Origin: Actinomyces naeslundii
GTDB lineage: Bacteria > Actinomycetota > Actinomycetes > Actinomycetales > Actinomycetaceae
Assembly: GCF_001956585.1 (NCBI RefSeq)
Contig: NZ_MSRR01000007.1
Span: 92,367 to 156,366 of the forward strand
Reading direction: 5' to 3'
DNA length: 64,000 nt
Shown here: positions 38,945 through 47,926 of the stretch, in pieces
How the letters are laid out: every line of letters starts with the position of its first letter
How positions within the stretch are numbered: the stretch's first letter is position 1
Notes under the pieces: generated by a model
Database searches by the model: none
Told to the model about the DNA's origin: nothing
The model's input: the letters and a program-made list of their open reading frames with translations, nothing else
Position numbers and translations under genes: made by a program

Positions 38945-39865
38945 TCACCAGAAGATGCGCTGGGCGATGGCGTCGGCGAAGTTGTCCAGCGCCTCCGGAG
39001 CCGCTCCCAGGTAGAGGCCCGCGTCGATCAGTGAGACCTCCATGAGGTAGAAGCCGCCCTGACCGTCCCCGACGACGTCGACACGGTTGAACAGGAGCTG
39101 CATGTCGCGACCGGAGACCTCCTTGATGAGCGTGTGGATGGCCTTGCGCACGCGCTCACCCCAGAGCCACTCCTGCTCGCTGGGCTCCCGCGCTGTCACG
39201 ATCTCCTCGTGGATCTGGTCGGTCGACTTGAAGGACGGGTGGAGCATCGGTGCCTTCTCCACGGCGTGGGACAGCACTCCGTTGAAGTAGACCAGCGAGA
39301 CCTCGCCCTTGCGGTCGACCTCCTCAAGGTAGCGCTGCACCATGACGGTACGTCCACGGCGCAGGTGGTGCATCGCGTCATTGATCGCCGCCGACCGGGA
39401 GGAGGCATCGGTCGCGGTGTAACGCCCCGTGCCACGCCCACCCGAGGAGATAGCCGGCTTGACGACGAAGTCTCCGTGCGCCGGGAAACGCGTATGAACC
39501 TGGTGCTTGGAGTAGCCGGCCTCCGGCTCCAGCCAGGTCGTCGGAATCATGGGGACCCCCCACTCGCTCAGTCGAGAGAGGTAGTGCTTGTCCGAGTTCC
39601 AGGTGACGACGTCGGCATGGTTGGCCAGCCTGGGCACCGACCGGGCCCACTGAAGGAAGCCGGAGTAGTTGCCCTTCGTGGCGTAGTCACGGACGCTGCG
39701 TAGTACGACGGTCCCCGCCTGGCCCCAGTCGACACCGGGATCGTTCCACACGGCGACCCGAGGCTCGATGCCACGCGCACGCAGAGCGTCAGGCAGGCCG
39801 CGGTCATCGTCGTCAAGGTCCGGGAAGTCTGCGCAGGTCGCCAGCGTCACGATCGGGTCGCTCAT
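38945..39865 (-). CDS. ATP-grasp family ligase of unknown substrate
   Basis: 306 residues. ATP-grasp features: FVVKPAISSGGRGTGRYTAT (nucleotide-binding Lys and glycine loop), a VQRYLEEVDRKGEVSLVYF segment, and NRVDVVGDGQGGFYLMEVSLID with metal-binding Asn/Glu. It resembles RimK/glutathione-synthetase-like enzymes and the cycloserine-ligase type more than peptide carboxylases. The ATG at 39865 (MSDPIVTLATC) is chosen over an extension to 40054. No biosynthetic partner is next to it, so the product is unknown. Confidence 0.85.
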   Translation of the reverse strand: MSDPIVTLATCADFPDLDDDDRGLPDALRARGIEPRVAVWNDPGVDWGQAGTVVLRSVRDYATKGNYSGFLQWARSVPRLANHADVVTWNSDKHYLSRLSEWGVPMIPTTWLEPEAGYSKHQVHTRFPAHGDFVVKPAISSGGRGTGRYTATDASSRSAAINDAMHHLRRGRTVMVQRYLEEVDRKGEVSLVYFNGVLSHAVEKAPMLHPSFKSTDQIHEEIVTAREPSEQEWLWGERVRKAIHTLIKEVSGRDMQLLFNRVDVVGDGQGGFYLMEVSLIDAGLYLGAAPEALDNFADAIAQRIFW

Positions 39866-39980
39866 GCGGCCCACGCTACCGCGCACGGCACGGCGGTGAG
39901 AGTCGCAGGCGTGTGATACTGAACCGCCCCCGCACCAGTACAACGAAGTACACCTCCTGGCAGGGAGACGGGGAGGATTG

Positions 39981-40361
39981 ATGGGCCGCACACGGACAGG
40001 TGGCACAATGCATGAGGTGACCCCAGAACCTCGCAAGCCTCTCAGTACCGCCAACCGGCGCTACTGGGCGTCGATGGTCGTCATCACCGTCACGACCTTC
40101 CTCACCGCGGGGCTGGCAGGAGGAGCGGTCTCGCTGCTCACCGGCGCACCCGCAGGTCGCAGCAGCCTATGGGCGGGCGCGGTGATCGCCCTGGTGATGC
40201 TGACGGGATGGAGCACTGCCGCTCGCGTGCGCGACCGCAAGAAACTCGGCCTTCCACTGTGGCGCCGTCTCACCGAGGAGCAGGCGGCCACCCTCAAGCA
40301 GTACCGCCAGTGGTCACGCACGGGGCGCCTCCAGGATCATGAGGATCAGTCGCAGTCCTGA
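39981..40361 (+). CDS. Small membrane protein of unknown function
   Basis: 126 residues. It has a GGGAGG site directly ahead of the ATG at 39981. Two membrane segments (~residues 28-49 MVVITVTTFLTAGLAGGAVSL and ~59-76 LWAGAVIALVMLTGW) are followed by a basic cytoplasmic tail (RVRDRKKLGLPLWRRLTEEQ) with a short acidic end. An internal ATG (MHEVTPEPR) could be the true start. I do not recognise the family. It is divergent from the ATP-grasp gene. Confidence 0.7.
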   Translation: MGRTRTGGTMHEVTPEPRKPLSTANRRYWASMVVITVTTFLTAGLAGGAVSLLTGAPAGRSSLWAGAVIALVMLTGWSTAARVRDRKKLGLPLWRRLTEEQAATLKQYRQWSRTGRLQDHEDQSQS

Positions 40362-40428
40362 GTACCGCCCAACGCCCCCACCATCCTTGAGACTTGCCAC
40401 ACAAACGGCCCGTTTCGCGGATTCCGGC

Positions 40429-40457
40429 TGGACGACCCCCTCCTCCATCCGTAAAGT
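40429..40457 (+). promoter_or_regulatory. Predicted promoter of the tRNA-Lys pair
   Basis: TGGACG (-35, 40429-40434) and TAAAGT (-10, 40452-40457) are spaced by exactly 17 bases. Transcription would start near 40464, about 43 bases ahead of the first tRNA-Lys. The same TAAAGT hexamer precedes tRNA-Leu at 41934-41939. Confidence 0.5.
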
Positions 40458-40506
40458 ATTCCTCCGTCGCCCAGCGAACCACGTCAAATGACATCGTTGT
40501 GGTGAA

Positions 40507-40579
<73 letters not shown>

Positions 40580-40626
40580 CGAGTCTTCCGGCCCATCAGG
40601 CTGGAGGACGCGGCCACCAAGGCCGA

Positions 40627-40699
<73 letters not shown>

Positions 40700-40992
40700 C
40701 CACGAGGGGCGTGCGCTCCGGCCGGAATGACTCCGCTGGCACAGCAGCACATGGACATCGGCGGTCAGATGACAACCGCCTCCCGCATGACTGAGAAGTC
40801 CTCTGAATGCCACCGTCTCATCGGCTTTCCCGCCCTCGTGACCACACCACGGTCTGCAGCGGGCCAACCATCCGCGGCACCGGAAGTCTTTATCCGCAGC
40901 ATGCCGGCTACGCAGGTACTTACCTGCTCTCACGCACGCTGCTGCTCGGCCCCACCGGGCCGACGACGTCGAAGGAAGTTGAGGGAATACGC
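40700..40992. other. Gene-free stretch after the tRNA-Lys pair
   Basis: No convincing gene on either strand. It holds two small inverted repeats: ggcggt/accgcc (40760-40780, possible tRNA terminator) and tcggccc/gggccga with a 4-base loop (40946-40963), just ahead of the small ORF at 40993. If that ORF is not real, the gene-free stretch extends to 41353. Confidence 0.5.
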
Positions 40993-41208
40993 ATGACACA
41001 CGACATCCACACCATGAACACCCTGGTCACCGAGCCGGCGACCACTGGCACCTCGGCCGAAGAGGCGGCCAACCGTGAGCTCTTCGCCGCACGTGCCGAG
41101 CTCGCCTCTTTAGGAGCAGCGGCCTCGCCCTCCCGGCTTGAGCGGGCTCTCGAGCGTCTGGAGGCTGCGCAGAGGGCATCACAGCAGTCCCTCTCCCAGG
41201 CCGCCTGA
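40993..41208 (+). CDS. Small hypothetical protein, probably helical
   Basis: 71 residues, Ala-rich, with a disordered start (MTHDIHTMNTLVTEPATT) and then an amphipathic helical hairpin (ANRELFAARAELASLGA, RLERALERLEAAQRASQQ). A GAGGGA box lies 6 bases ahead of the ATG. Codon choice looks like its neighbours. I do not recognise the family, and it could be spurious. Confidence 0.5.
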   Translation: MTHDIHTMNTLVTEPATTGTSAEEAANRELFAARAELASLGAAASPSRLERALERLEAAQRASQQSLSQAA

Positions 41209-41353
41209 ACAGGGTCGCAGCATCAGATCAGGACCGCCGAGCCGATGTGGTCAACGTCTGCCAGATCACGAAAGTAAGTCGCTGAATCCACTGCCGCAGG
41301 TGCCGTCGGCGATGCGAGGATGAGCATATCCGCCAGGAACCCGAGGAGGACCT

Positions 41354-41830
41354 ATGCCCCAGCTCGCAGCCGGTGATCGCGCCCCTGAGTTCGTCCTGCC
41401 CGATCAGGACGGCCGTACCGTGTCCCTCGAAGATCTTCGTTCCAGCACGGACAAGGGCGTCATCGTCTACTTCTACCCCAAGGCCTGCACTCCGGGCTGC
41501 ACCAAGGAGGCGTGCGACTTCAGAGACTCCTTGGAGGGGTTGAAGGCGGCCGGCTACACCGTCGTCGGGATCTCCCCCGATCCCGTGACTGCTCAGGCCA
41601 AGTTCGCCAGCCGCCACGACCTGCCCTTCCCCCTGTTGTCGGACGCCGACCACACCGTCATGGAGGCCTGGGGTGTGTGGGGCGAGAAGAAGAACTACGG
41701 AAAGGTCTACACCGGCGTCATCCGCTCAACCGTGGTGGTGGCACCCGACGGGACTGTGGCGCTGGCCCAGTACAACGTCCGTGCCACCGGGCACGTCAAG
41801 CGGCTGCTTACCGCGCTTGGTGTGGACTGA
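41354..41830 (+). CDS. bcp: Thioredoxin-dependent peroxiredoxin, Bcp/PrxQ type
   Basis: Reduces hydroperoxides in the cytosol; 158 residues. The atypical 2-Cys motif ACTPGCTKEACDF carries the peroxidatic and resolving Cys five residues apart, and FRDSLEGLKAAGYTVVGIS and LPFPLLSDAD follow as in Bcp. The GAGGAGG site just ahead of the ATG fixes the start. Monocistronic: flanked by the small ORF and by tRNA-Leu. Confidence 0.95.
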   Translation: MPQLAAGDRAPEFVLPDQDGRTVSLEDLRSSTDKGVIVYFYPKACTPGCTKEACDFRDSLEGLKAAGYTVVGISPDPVTAQAKFASRHDLPFPLLSDADHTVMEAWGVWGEKKNYGKVYTGVIRSTVVVAPDGTVALAQYNVRATGHVKRLLTALGVD

Positions 41831-41951
41831 GCGCATCCCCGGGGACGCTCCCTCGAGTTCTCCTGCGCCCAGGCCCTGTCGACCAGAGCGCGCCCGGGAG
41901 GCCTTCGGGTTCTGCCATCGGCACAGAAATCGGTAAAGTAGGCGCGACGCA

Positions 41952-42033
41952 GCGCGAGTGGCGGAATTGGTAGACGCCCCAGGTTTAGGTCCTGGTGCCT
42001 TCGGGCGTGAGGGTTCGAATCCCTTCTCGCGCA
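41952..42033 (+). tRNA. tRNA-Leu (TAG)
   Basis: 82-base class II tRNA with a long variable arm (tgccttcgggcg). Acceptor GCGCGAG pairs with CTCGCGC, and the anticodon stem CCAGG/CCTGG encloses TTTAGGT, giving anticodon TAG. A TAAAGT -10-like box lies 12 bases ahead, implying a very short leader. Confidence 0.95.
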
Positions 42034-42141
42034 CAGATCTCAGCTCCCGACGCCGACAGGGGCTGCGGGCTCTTGCAGGCAGATTTATCTCCTTGGTCTG
42101 TTCTGACGCCTGCCGCTTCCCCGACCTGATCCGAGGCATCG

Positions 42142-43494
42142 ATGAAAGAGAACTCATTCAATCAGGACACTCCCGCTTTCAATGCCGTGCTGGCGCAGAC
42201 GATCGCCAGACACTTCCGAGGCGCCGCGGCCGAGGCCATCGACGGCGGCCAGACGGTCCGGTTGGGTGACGGCCTTCCCGTCATCGAGTGCTTCATCGAT
42301 GAGATACAGGACCACAAGCCATATGGCGCGTTCGTCTTCCTTCAGATCAGCGGAGGCGCCTTCGGGGACAGACGGGTCCTGGTGACGGCCAGCGGCTACG
42401 GCTCCAGTCAGCTGGAGTCGGTTGTCGCAGCCGGGTGCAACTGGGCCTGCGCCTTCGGCCCCGCCCTTCTGACCGGAATCGGCCGCCCGGACCTCATCGA
42501 TTCCGATAATCCCGACGTCGAGCAGTTCGAGACCACGGTGGGAGGCAGACGCTACCGGGTGACCACCGGTCATCTCGACCGCGGCATGAATATGCCGATC
42601 GAGGAGGTGACGGCTTATCGCCGGCGGCTGGGCGGGCCTCGCGCCCTGACCGACCGGGTACTCGCCAGCCCTCTGATTCCCGCCACTCGTTCCAATGAAG
42701 CAGTGGCACTGGGCTGCTACGCGGCGATCGGCCCATTCTCGACCACCGAGCTCAAGCTCGCCGGCGCCGACTGGCCGGCGGGGCTCTGCATCCTGGACGC
42801 GATTCCGCCCGAGCCCGGCGGCCACCGAATGCTCCGGGAGTGGTCGGTGCTCATGCCCTTGGAACCCGCTCCACCCCTCACCAGGGACGGGCTCCAGCAC
42901 ACCCTCGACCTCATCGCGGCCACCTCGTACGATCCCGGCAGCGAAGCCGGCTGGCTCGGCAGCCGCCACCACGGCATGAAACTGGGGCCGCCGCACCTTC
43001 CTTCAGGGCTCTCGCTTCCAGAGGATCTGCGCTGGTTCCTCAGCACCATCGCCGGCTCTGGCGCGGGCCCCGGCTACGGGTTGGACATCTTCCCGGCCGA
43101 CGACGGGGGCATCCACCTCGCCGATGCCGGTTGCGGCGCCGAGTGGCGTATGAGCCCCTACGACGGCAGCGTCTGGTTGGACTCGCGGGCCTGCGACGAC
43201 AGTTTCGCCCGCGTGGCCCCGAGCTTCATCTCCTGGTACGAGGCCTGGCTCGATCACGCCATCCGCGGCGGCGGGCCGTTCGCGCAGTGGTCCTACCAGG
43301 TCGATGCCGCCTACAAGATGCTTGAGCAGAGTGCCGCCGAGTACGGCGTCGAGCGACTCCCCGAGACTGTCACCCGGGTGAAGATCCAAACCCCGACCAA
43401 GGCCTTCGGCCCCTGCCACTCCTGCCAGCTCGTCTACGCCCGGTGCGGCGTGCCGGAGTCGGTCTTCGTCACCGCCCCGTCCCCGGCGCCCTGA
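42142..43494 (+). CDS. Probable DUF6348-SUKH two-domain protein
   Basis: 450 residues, no signal peptide. A GAGG site precedes the ATG. The N-terminal ~250 residues resemble DUF6348 (ASGYGSSQLESVVAAGCNWAC, then an ITxxHxxR-like TTGHLDRG and a GLCILDAIPP strand). Residues ~280-410 look like a SMI1/KNR4 (SUKH) domain: LPEDLRWFLSTIAGSGAGPG, YGLDIF, then an acidic/aromatic region and FISWYEAWLDHAI. The C-terminus has three Cys (GPCHSC, ARCGV) that might bind metal. SUKH proteins often act as immunity proteins for nuclease or deaminase toxins; no toxin is adjacent. The domain calls are by eye and need a profile search. Confidence 0.65.
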   Translation: MKENSFNQDTPAFNAVLAQTIARHFRGAAAEAIDGGQTVRLGDGLPVIECFIDEIQDHKPYGAFVFLQISGGAFGDRRVLVTASGYGSSQLESVVAAGCNWACAFGPALLTGIGRPDLIDSDNPDVEQFETTVGGRRYRVTTGHLDRGMNMPIEEVTAYRRRLGGPRALTDRVLASPLIPATRSNEAVALGCYAAIGPFSTTELKLAGADWPAGLCILDAIPPEPGGHRMLREWSVLMPLEPAPPLTRDGLQHTLDLIAATSYDPGSEAGWLGSRHHGMKLGPPHLPSGLSLPEDLRWFLSTIAGSGAGPGYGLDIFPADDGGIHLADAGCGAEWRMSPYDGSVWLDSRACDDSFARVAPSFISWYEAWLDHAIRGGGPFAQWSYQVDAAYKMLEQSAAEYGVERLPETVTRVKIQTPTKAFGPCHSCQLVYARCGVPESVFVTAPSPAP

Positions 43495-43546
43495 GTTACC
43501 TCAAACCCACCCAACCGGGACGCACAGGCAGGGATGGCTCGACACA

Positions 43547-43565
43547 AGCGGGGAACACTCCCGCT
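43547..43565. terminator. Short hairpin between convergent genes
   Basis: A 6-base stem agcggg/cccgct with a 7-base loop in the 87-base gap between the DUF6348-SUKH gene and the convergent membrane-protein gene. It is weak, but it is the only hairpin there. Confidence 0.35.
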
Positions 43566-43581
43566 GCGGCCGCCGAGCGGA

Positions 43582-44202
43582 CTAGGCACGCCCCGGTGCA
43601 CTGTAGTGCTGGTGGGCCTGCTGGAGCAGGGCCAGCAAGTCCTCTTTCCCTCCTTGCAACGTGCCCGGAAGGTACACGCGCCCTTCTCTGAGGGTCCCAC
43701 GATCCGCGACCTCGTTGACCTGCTGGCTCAGCTGAGGGGTGGCGGAGTCGTGGCTGCGCATCTGCTGCCCCAGCGGCGTCAGGACGTATCCAACCACCAG
43801 TTGCGCTCGTGCACCGCCGCCGGGGCTGATCTCTTCGCCGAAGAACTCAGCGATATCTGTCCAGCGCGCCGACTCGCTAACGCTGTAGGACTGACCGGAG
43901 CGCCGTTCCAGACGTACGCCTTCAGACGTGACTATCAGCCGACTTCGACGAAGGAATTTCCTGACAATGGCTGGGATGCCGATGACTCCGAAGAATCCGA
44001 TGGAAGCGATACCGGCGAGCATGTAGAGAAGCGGTGAACTCGATTGGTTCGCGATCAGAATGATCACGACCCCCACTACAGTGAAGGCGCCGCAGCCCAG
44101 AAGACTTCCCCATAGACGGAGGGGAGACTCCGGGATGACCAACATCCCAGTGGTACGCAGCTTCTCGCTCTGTTGGCTTACGCGATCAGCATCGATCCCC
44201 AT
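43582..44202 (-). CDS. Two-TM membrane protein of unknown function
   Basis: 206 residues. An AAGGAG box lies 10 bases ahead of the ATG. Two membrane segments lie at ~30-52 (LWGSLLGCGAFTVVGVVIILI) and ~58-78 (LLYMLAGIASIGFFGVIGI). A cytoplasmic C-terminal half follows, with a strand-rich stretch (RLIVTSEGVRLERRSGQSYS) like the small PH-like domains seen in STM3941-type proteins. I do not recognise a family with confidence. The 220 bases upstream to the ABM gene hold no gene and are lower in GC. Confidence 0.65.
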   Translation of the reverse strand: MGIDADRVSQQSEKLRTTGMLVIPESPLRLWGSLLGCGAFTVVGVVIILIANQSSSPLLYMLAGIASIGFFGVIGIPAIVRKFLRRSRLIVTSEGVRLERRSGQSYSVSESARWTDIAEFFGEEISPGGGARAQLVVGYVLTPLGQQMRSHDSATPQLSQQVNEVADRGTLREGRVYLPGTLQGGKEDLLALLQQAHQHYSAPGRA

Positions 44203-44422
44203 GATTCGTCCACTCCTTCGTTACGCGAGATCATCGAAGTTCAAATTCACCCTACGATGGAGCACGCGGACGGGTACAGGGGAACAACTCCCCAATCCCG
44301 CTTACACCTCGGTGCCGGAAGAAGCCCTCCCATATACAGACCGATCTATCCTCTAAACACGAACTTCTTTAAACGACCAGTACAGAGCTCATCCACACAC
44401 CCATGTCGGTCTCCCGATAGAG

Positions 44423-44716
44423 CTATTCCTCGTGCTGGACGACCTCGAAACCGAGGACCTCCACGCTCATGCCTCGGCGCTTGTCCTCCTCGTGGCCGCC
44501 GGCGGGCCGCGCGGACTGCCAGCGCTCGTAGTCCTCACGCGTTTCCCACCGGGTCACCACGAAGTAGCGGTCCTCACCGATCACCGGACGCAGCAGCTCG
44601 AAGCTCTGGAAGCCCTGCGAGGCGTCAACCCCCCGCTTACGTGCGGCGAACCGCTTCTCAATCTCGGCCTGCGCTCCCTCGGGGAAGGTCAGTGCGGTGA
44701 TGTTGACATAGGTCAT
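44423..44716 (-). CDS. Antibiotic biosynthesis monooxygenase (ABM) domain protein
   Basis: 97-residue dimeric alpha/beta-barrel (ferredoxin-like) protein of the ABM/heme-degrading monooxygenase group. The ATG at 44716 is fixed by GAGGAG 7 bases ahead. Motifs: VNITALTFPEGAQAEIEKRF, GFQSFELLRPV, YFVVTRWETREDYERW. Members include heme-degrading MhuD/HmoA enzymes. A heme-binding residue cannot be assigned with certainty, so heme degradation is only possible. It is divergent from rph. Confidence 0.85.
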   Translation of the reverse strand: MTYVNITALTFPEGAQAEIEKRFAARKRGVDASQGFQSFELLRPVIGEDRYFVVTRWETREDYERWQSARPAGGHEEDKRRGMSVEVLGFEVVQHEE

Positions 44717-44867
44717 GGTGTTCTCCTCGGTGACTCCGTGGGCTCCGGACCGGAACAGACGTCCCACCGAACGCTACAGCCTGAGCCCGGCCTCGGACTA
44801 CAGCCGTCGGCATCCCGAGGTACCGAGCCGGCTCCGAGGCCGGGTGACTGCCGGGTAGCCTGAGCCC

Positions 44868-45674
44868 ATGACAACTGCCCCCTTCACCCGCAAGGACGGC
44901 CGCGCCGTCGACGAGCTGCGCCCCGTGACCATGACCCGCCACTGGCTCGACCACGCCGAGGGATCGGTCCTCGTGACATTCGGACGCACCCGTGTCCTGT
45001 GCGCCGCCTCCTTCACCGAGGGGGTTCCGCGCTGGCGCAAGGGCAGCGGCGAGGGCTGGGTGACCGCCGAGTACGCGATGCTGCCGCGGGCGGGCTCCGA
45101 GCGCTCCGGCCGTGAGTCCGTGCGCGGCAAGGTCGGGGGCCGCACCCACGAGATCTCCCGCCTCATCGGCCGCAGCCTGCGCGGCATCATCGATGTGTCC
45201 GCTCTGGGTGAGAACACGATCGCGCTTGACTGCGACGTCCTGCAGGCCGACGGCGGTACCCGCACCGCGGCGATCACCGGCGCCTACGTGGCCCTGGCCG
45301 ACGCCGTCGCCTGGGGCACCGAGCGGGGACTCATCAAGGCCCGCTCCGGCAAGCCGGTGCTGTCCGACTCCCTGTCCGCGATCTCGGTCGGAATCATCGA
45401 CGGCGTGCCCTGCCTCGACCTGCCCTACGAGGAGGACGTGCGTGCCCAGACCGACATGAACGTCGTCCAGACCGGGGACGGCCGGTTCATCGAGGTCCAG
45501 GGCACCGCCGAGCACGCCCCCTTCGACCGCTCCGAGCTGGGAGCACTGCTCGACCTGGCCGCTGCCGGCAACAGCCGACTGGCAGCGCTCCAGCACCGAG
45601 CCCTGGCCGGACCCAACGGCGAGCCCTTCACCGTGTCCTCATCCCAGTCCTCATCCGAGTGCGCGGAGGTCTGA
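44868..45674 (+). CDS. rph: Ribonuclease PH
   Basis: 3' phosphorolytic trimming of tRNA precursors. 268 residues, complete: [33 protein letters not shown], the [20 protein letters not shown] phosphate-binding segment and [19 protein letters not shown]. The C-terminus has a Ser-rich tail. rdgB starts 3 bases after its stop, the usual rph-rdgB pair. Confidence 0.97.
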   Translation: MTTAPFTRKDGRAVDELRPVTMTRHWLDHAEGSVLVTFGRTRVLCAASFTEGVPRWRKGSGEGWVTAEYAMLPRAGSERSGRESVRGKVGGRTHEISRLIGRSLRGIIDVSALGENTIALDCDVLQADGGTRTAAITGAYVALADAVAWGTERGLIKARSGKPVLSDSLSAISVGIIDGVPCLDLPYEEDVRAQTDMNVVQTGDGRFIEVQGTAEHAPFDRSELGALLDLAAAGNSRLAALQHRALAGPNGEPFTVSSSQSSSECAEV

Positions 45675-45677
45675 TCC

Positions 45678-46385
45678 GTGAGTGCCTCTTCAGACGCCGA
45701 CGGCGCTCCCCCGCTCATGGACCGGGTCCAGGTGCCCGACGGCGCCCGTCTTGTCCTGGCCACCCACAACACCGGCAAGCTGGCCGAGCTGCGGCAGATC
45801 CTGGAGCCGCTCGTGCCCGGGCTGGATCCCGGCTCCATCATCTCGGCCGCCTCGCTCGAGGTGACCGAGCCGGTGGAGGACGGGCTGTCCTTCGCCGACA
45901 ACGCTCTGATCAAGGCCCGCGCCCTGGCCCGGACCACGGGTCTGCCGGCGGTGGCCGACGACTCGGGTCTGTGCGTTGACGTGCTGGGAGGAGCACCGGG
46001 GATCTTCTCGGCGCGCTGGAGCGGCCGGCACGGGGACGATGAGGCGAACCTCCAGCTGCTCCTGGACCAGCTGGCCGACGTCGCCGATCCGCATCGCACG
46101 GCGCGCTTCACCTGCGCCGCGGTCCTGGTTCATCCGGCCGCCGGCAGGGCGCCGGAGCAGGTCACCTCCATCGAGCGCTCCATGGAGGGGCGCCTGGCCC
46201 GCTCCCCTCGGGGAGAGGGAGGCTTCGGATACGATCCGATCTTCGTCCCCCTCCAGGAGGATGAGCCCGGTGGACGTGACCGCACCACCGCCCAGATGAC
46301 GCCTGAGGAGAAGCATGCCATCTCCCACCGGGGACAGGCCTTCCGCGCCCTTGCACCAGTCCTGGCCGACGTCCTAAGCAGGTGA
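45678..46385 (+). CDS. rdgB: XTP/dITP diphosphatase (RdgB/HAM1)
   Basis: Removes non-canonical purine nucleotides from the pool. 235 residues, GTG start. It has an extra ~15-residue N-terminus before LVLATHNTGKLAELRQIL. Other signatures: VEDGLSFADNALIKARA, ADDSGLCVDVLGGAPGIFSA and GEGGFGYDPIFVP, then SHRGQAFRAL. Convergent with the L,D-transpeptidase, 15 bases away. Confidence 0.95.
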   Translation: MSASSDADGAPPLMDRVQVPDGARLVLATHNTGKLAELRQILEPLVPGLDPGSIISAASLEVTEPVEDGLSFADNALIKARALARTTGLPAVADDSGLCVDVLGGAPGIFSARWSGRHGDDEANLQLLLDQLADVADPHRTARFTCAAVLVHPAAGRAPEQVTSIERSMEGRLARSPRGEGGFGYDPIFVPLQEDEPGGRDRTTAQMTPEEKHAISHRGQAFRALAPVLADVLSR

Positions 46386-46400
46386 GCCCTGAACGCGCTG

Positions 46401-47840
46401 TCAGTAGTGCGTCACCACAGTGGTACCGATCTCGGACCACTGCCAGATCCTTTGAGCGTCCGCCACCGGGATATTGATGCAGCCGTGCGAGGACTCGTCC
46501 GTGCCGATACCGAACTCCTTGACCCACGGGGCGCCGTGGAGGGCGTAGCTCTTGTGCCAGTAGCTGACCCACGGAACGCCTCGTTCGCAATAGGGCCACT
46601 CGGGAGTGCACCCCATGTCCTGCGCCTGGTAGCGCAGATAGATCTTGTAGGTGCCGGTCACGGTCTCGTGCCCGACGCCACCGTGGTTGATGAGGATCGG
46701 CCCGTAGACCACCTCCTGGCCCTCATAGGCGGTCAGCGTTGAGTCGGTGAGGTTGACATCGACCCACTTCTCCCCCGCCCTGGCCTGATAGACGAAGCGC
46801 TCCGGCCCGCTGGGCACCACCCGGTTCTCGGTGGAGTGAGGCACCTCGTTCCAGCTGATCTCCTGGCTAACGCTCGTGTCCTGACCGAGCCCCTGGACGA
46901 GCGCTGCCGTCACCGGCTCGATGTTGCCGGCCCTCCTACCGGACTTGCCCGGACGGGCGAGCTGGAGCACCGTGCCGGCTGAGTCGACGTCATTGATGGC
47001 GTTGACCGGATCCCGCTCCGCCTCCTTGGTCAGCGAGGACACCCAGGCCTTGACCTTCTCCGGTGAGACCGTCGGCACGATGCGGCTGTCCTTGACGGGG
47101 AAGTCGATCCACGAGGCCTTCTGAGCCTTGGTGGCCGTGTGCGCCGTGCCGTCGACCGTCACTGAGAGCTCGGCGTCCAGCAGCGCGTTTGCCGATCGTG
47201 CGACCGTATTCGCCTCCTGGAGACTCACCGTGGGCTCGGTCCTGCGGATCGACACCGGCGCGACATGGTCCGATAGCTTGCGTGCAGCGGCGTCGACAGC
47301 CGAGTCAACATCACCGGGGTCGATGGCGTCACCTGATCTTCCGGAAGAGGCGGTGAAGCCGCCGCTGCCGTCATTCCAGGTCACTGTCGGCTCGACGACG
47401 TGATCGCGCAGTGTGTTGCTCAGCCGTGACACCAGCGCGGCACGAGCGTTCTTGTCGGTCGTGTAGCGCACCATCACCTCCCGTTTCCTGAGGATGCCGC
47501 GCAGGAGGGGCAGCGGCGACCCCGATCCGGACACGGCGGCCTCCACGGTCGCCCGGGTGTCGATCCGGGCGACCTGGGAGAGCGGAACGGTGGTGGAGGT
47601 TCCTTCAACGACCAGCGTCACTGAGACCGATGCGGCCCTCTGCGACACGAGCGCGGTCAAGGTCTGCCGGTCCATTCCGGACACGTCCTGCCCCATGAGT
47701 GTGGTTCCGCGTGGAGCTCGCCCCTCGTGCCTGTGCGCGTAGACGACGGACCCGCCCACTGCCCCTGCCACGATGAGAAAGACGGCGATCAGGGCACCGA
47801 TCCACCGAGGCGATCGACGCTGCTTGGCGGAGTGGTGCAT
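46401..47840 (-). CDS. L,D-transpeptidase (YkuD) with peptidoglycan-binding repeats
   Basis: Makes 3-3 cross-links or anchors material in peptidoglycan. 479 residues. An N-terminal membrane anchor (~14-37, IGALIAVFLIVAGAVGGSVV) is followed by two PG_binding_4-like modules (~45-120 and ~190-255). The C-terminal YkuD domain (~345-479) has YALHGAPW and the active-site motif SSHGCINIPVADA with the catalytic Cys at about residue 454. It is located outside the membrane by an uncleaved anchor. There is no Ig-like module as in mycobacterial Ldt proteins. Confidence 0.93.
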   Translation of the reverse strand: MHHSAKQRRSPRWIGALIAVFLIVAGAVGGSVVYAHRHEGRAPRGTTLMGQDVSGMDRQTLTALVSQRAASVSVTLVVEGTSTTVPLSQVARIDTRATVEAAVSGSGSPLPLLRGILRKREVMVRYTTDKNARAALVSRLSNTLRDHVVEPTVTWNDGSGGFTASSGRSGDAIDPGDVDSAVDAAARKLSDHVAPVSIRRTEPTVSLQEANTVARSANALLDAELSVTVDGTAHTATKAQKASWIDFPVKDSRIVPTVSPEKVKAWVSSLTKEAERDPVNAINDVDSAGTVLQLARPGKSGRRAGNIEPVTAALVQGLGQDTSVSQEISWNEVPHSTENRVVPSGPERFVYQARAGEKWVDVNLTDSTLTAYEGQEVVYGPILINHGGVGHETVTGTYKIYLRYQAQDMGCTPEWPYCERGVPWVSYWHKSYALHGAPWVKEFGIGTDESSHGCINIPVADAQRIWQWSEIGTTVVTHY

Positions 47841-47926
47841 GGCGCCAAGGTACGAACGGGCAGGTTGCCATTCCGTAAAGACAGTGCCCTGACGCCGGGA
47901 GGAGTCGAGGGCAGCCCCTGACGAGG

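Noticed and set aside
41835..41850. Palindrome tccccgggga after bcp as a terminator
   Set aside because: No loop and no extended stem, so it cannot form a stable hairpin as a terminator would.
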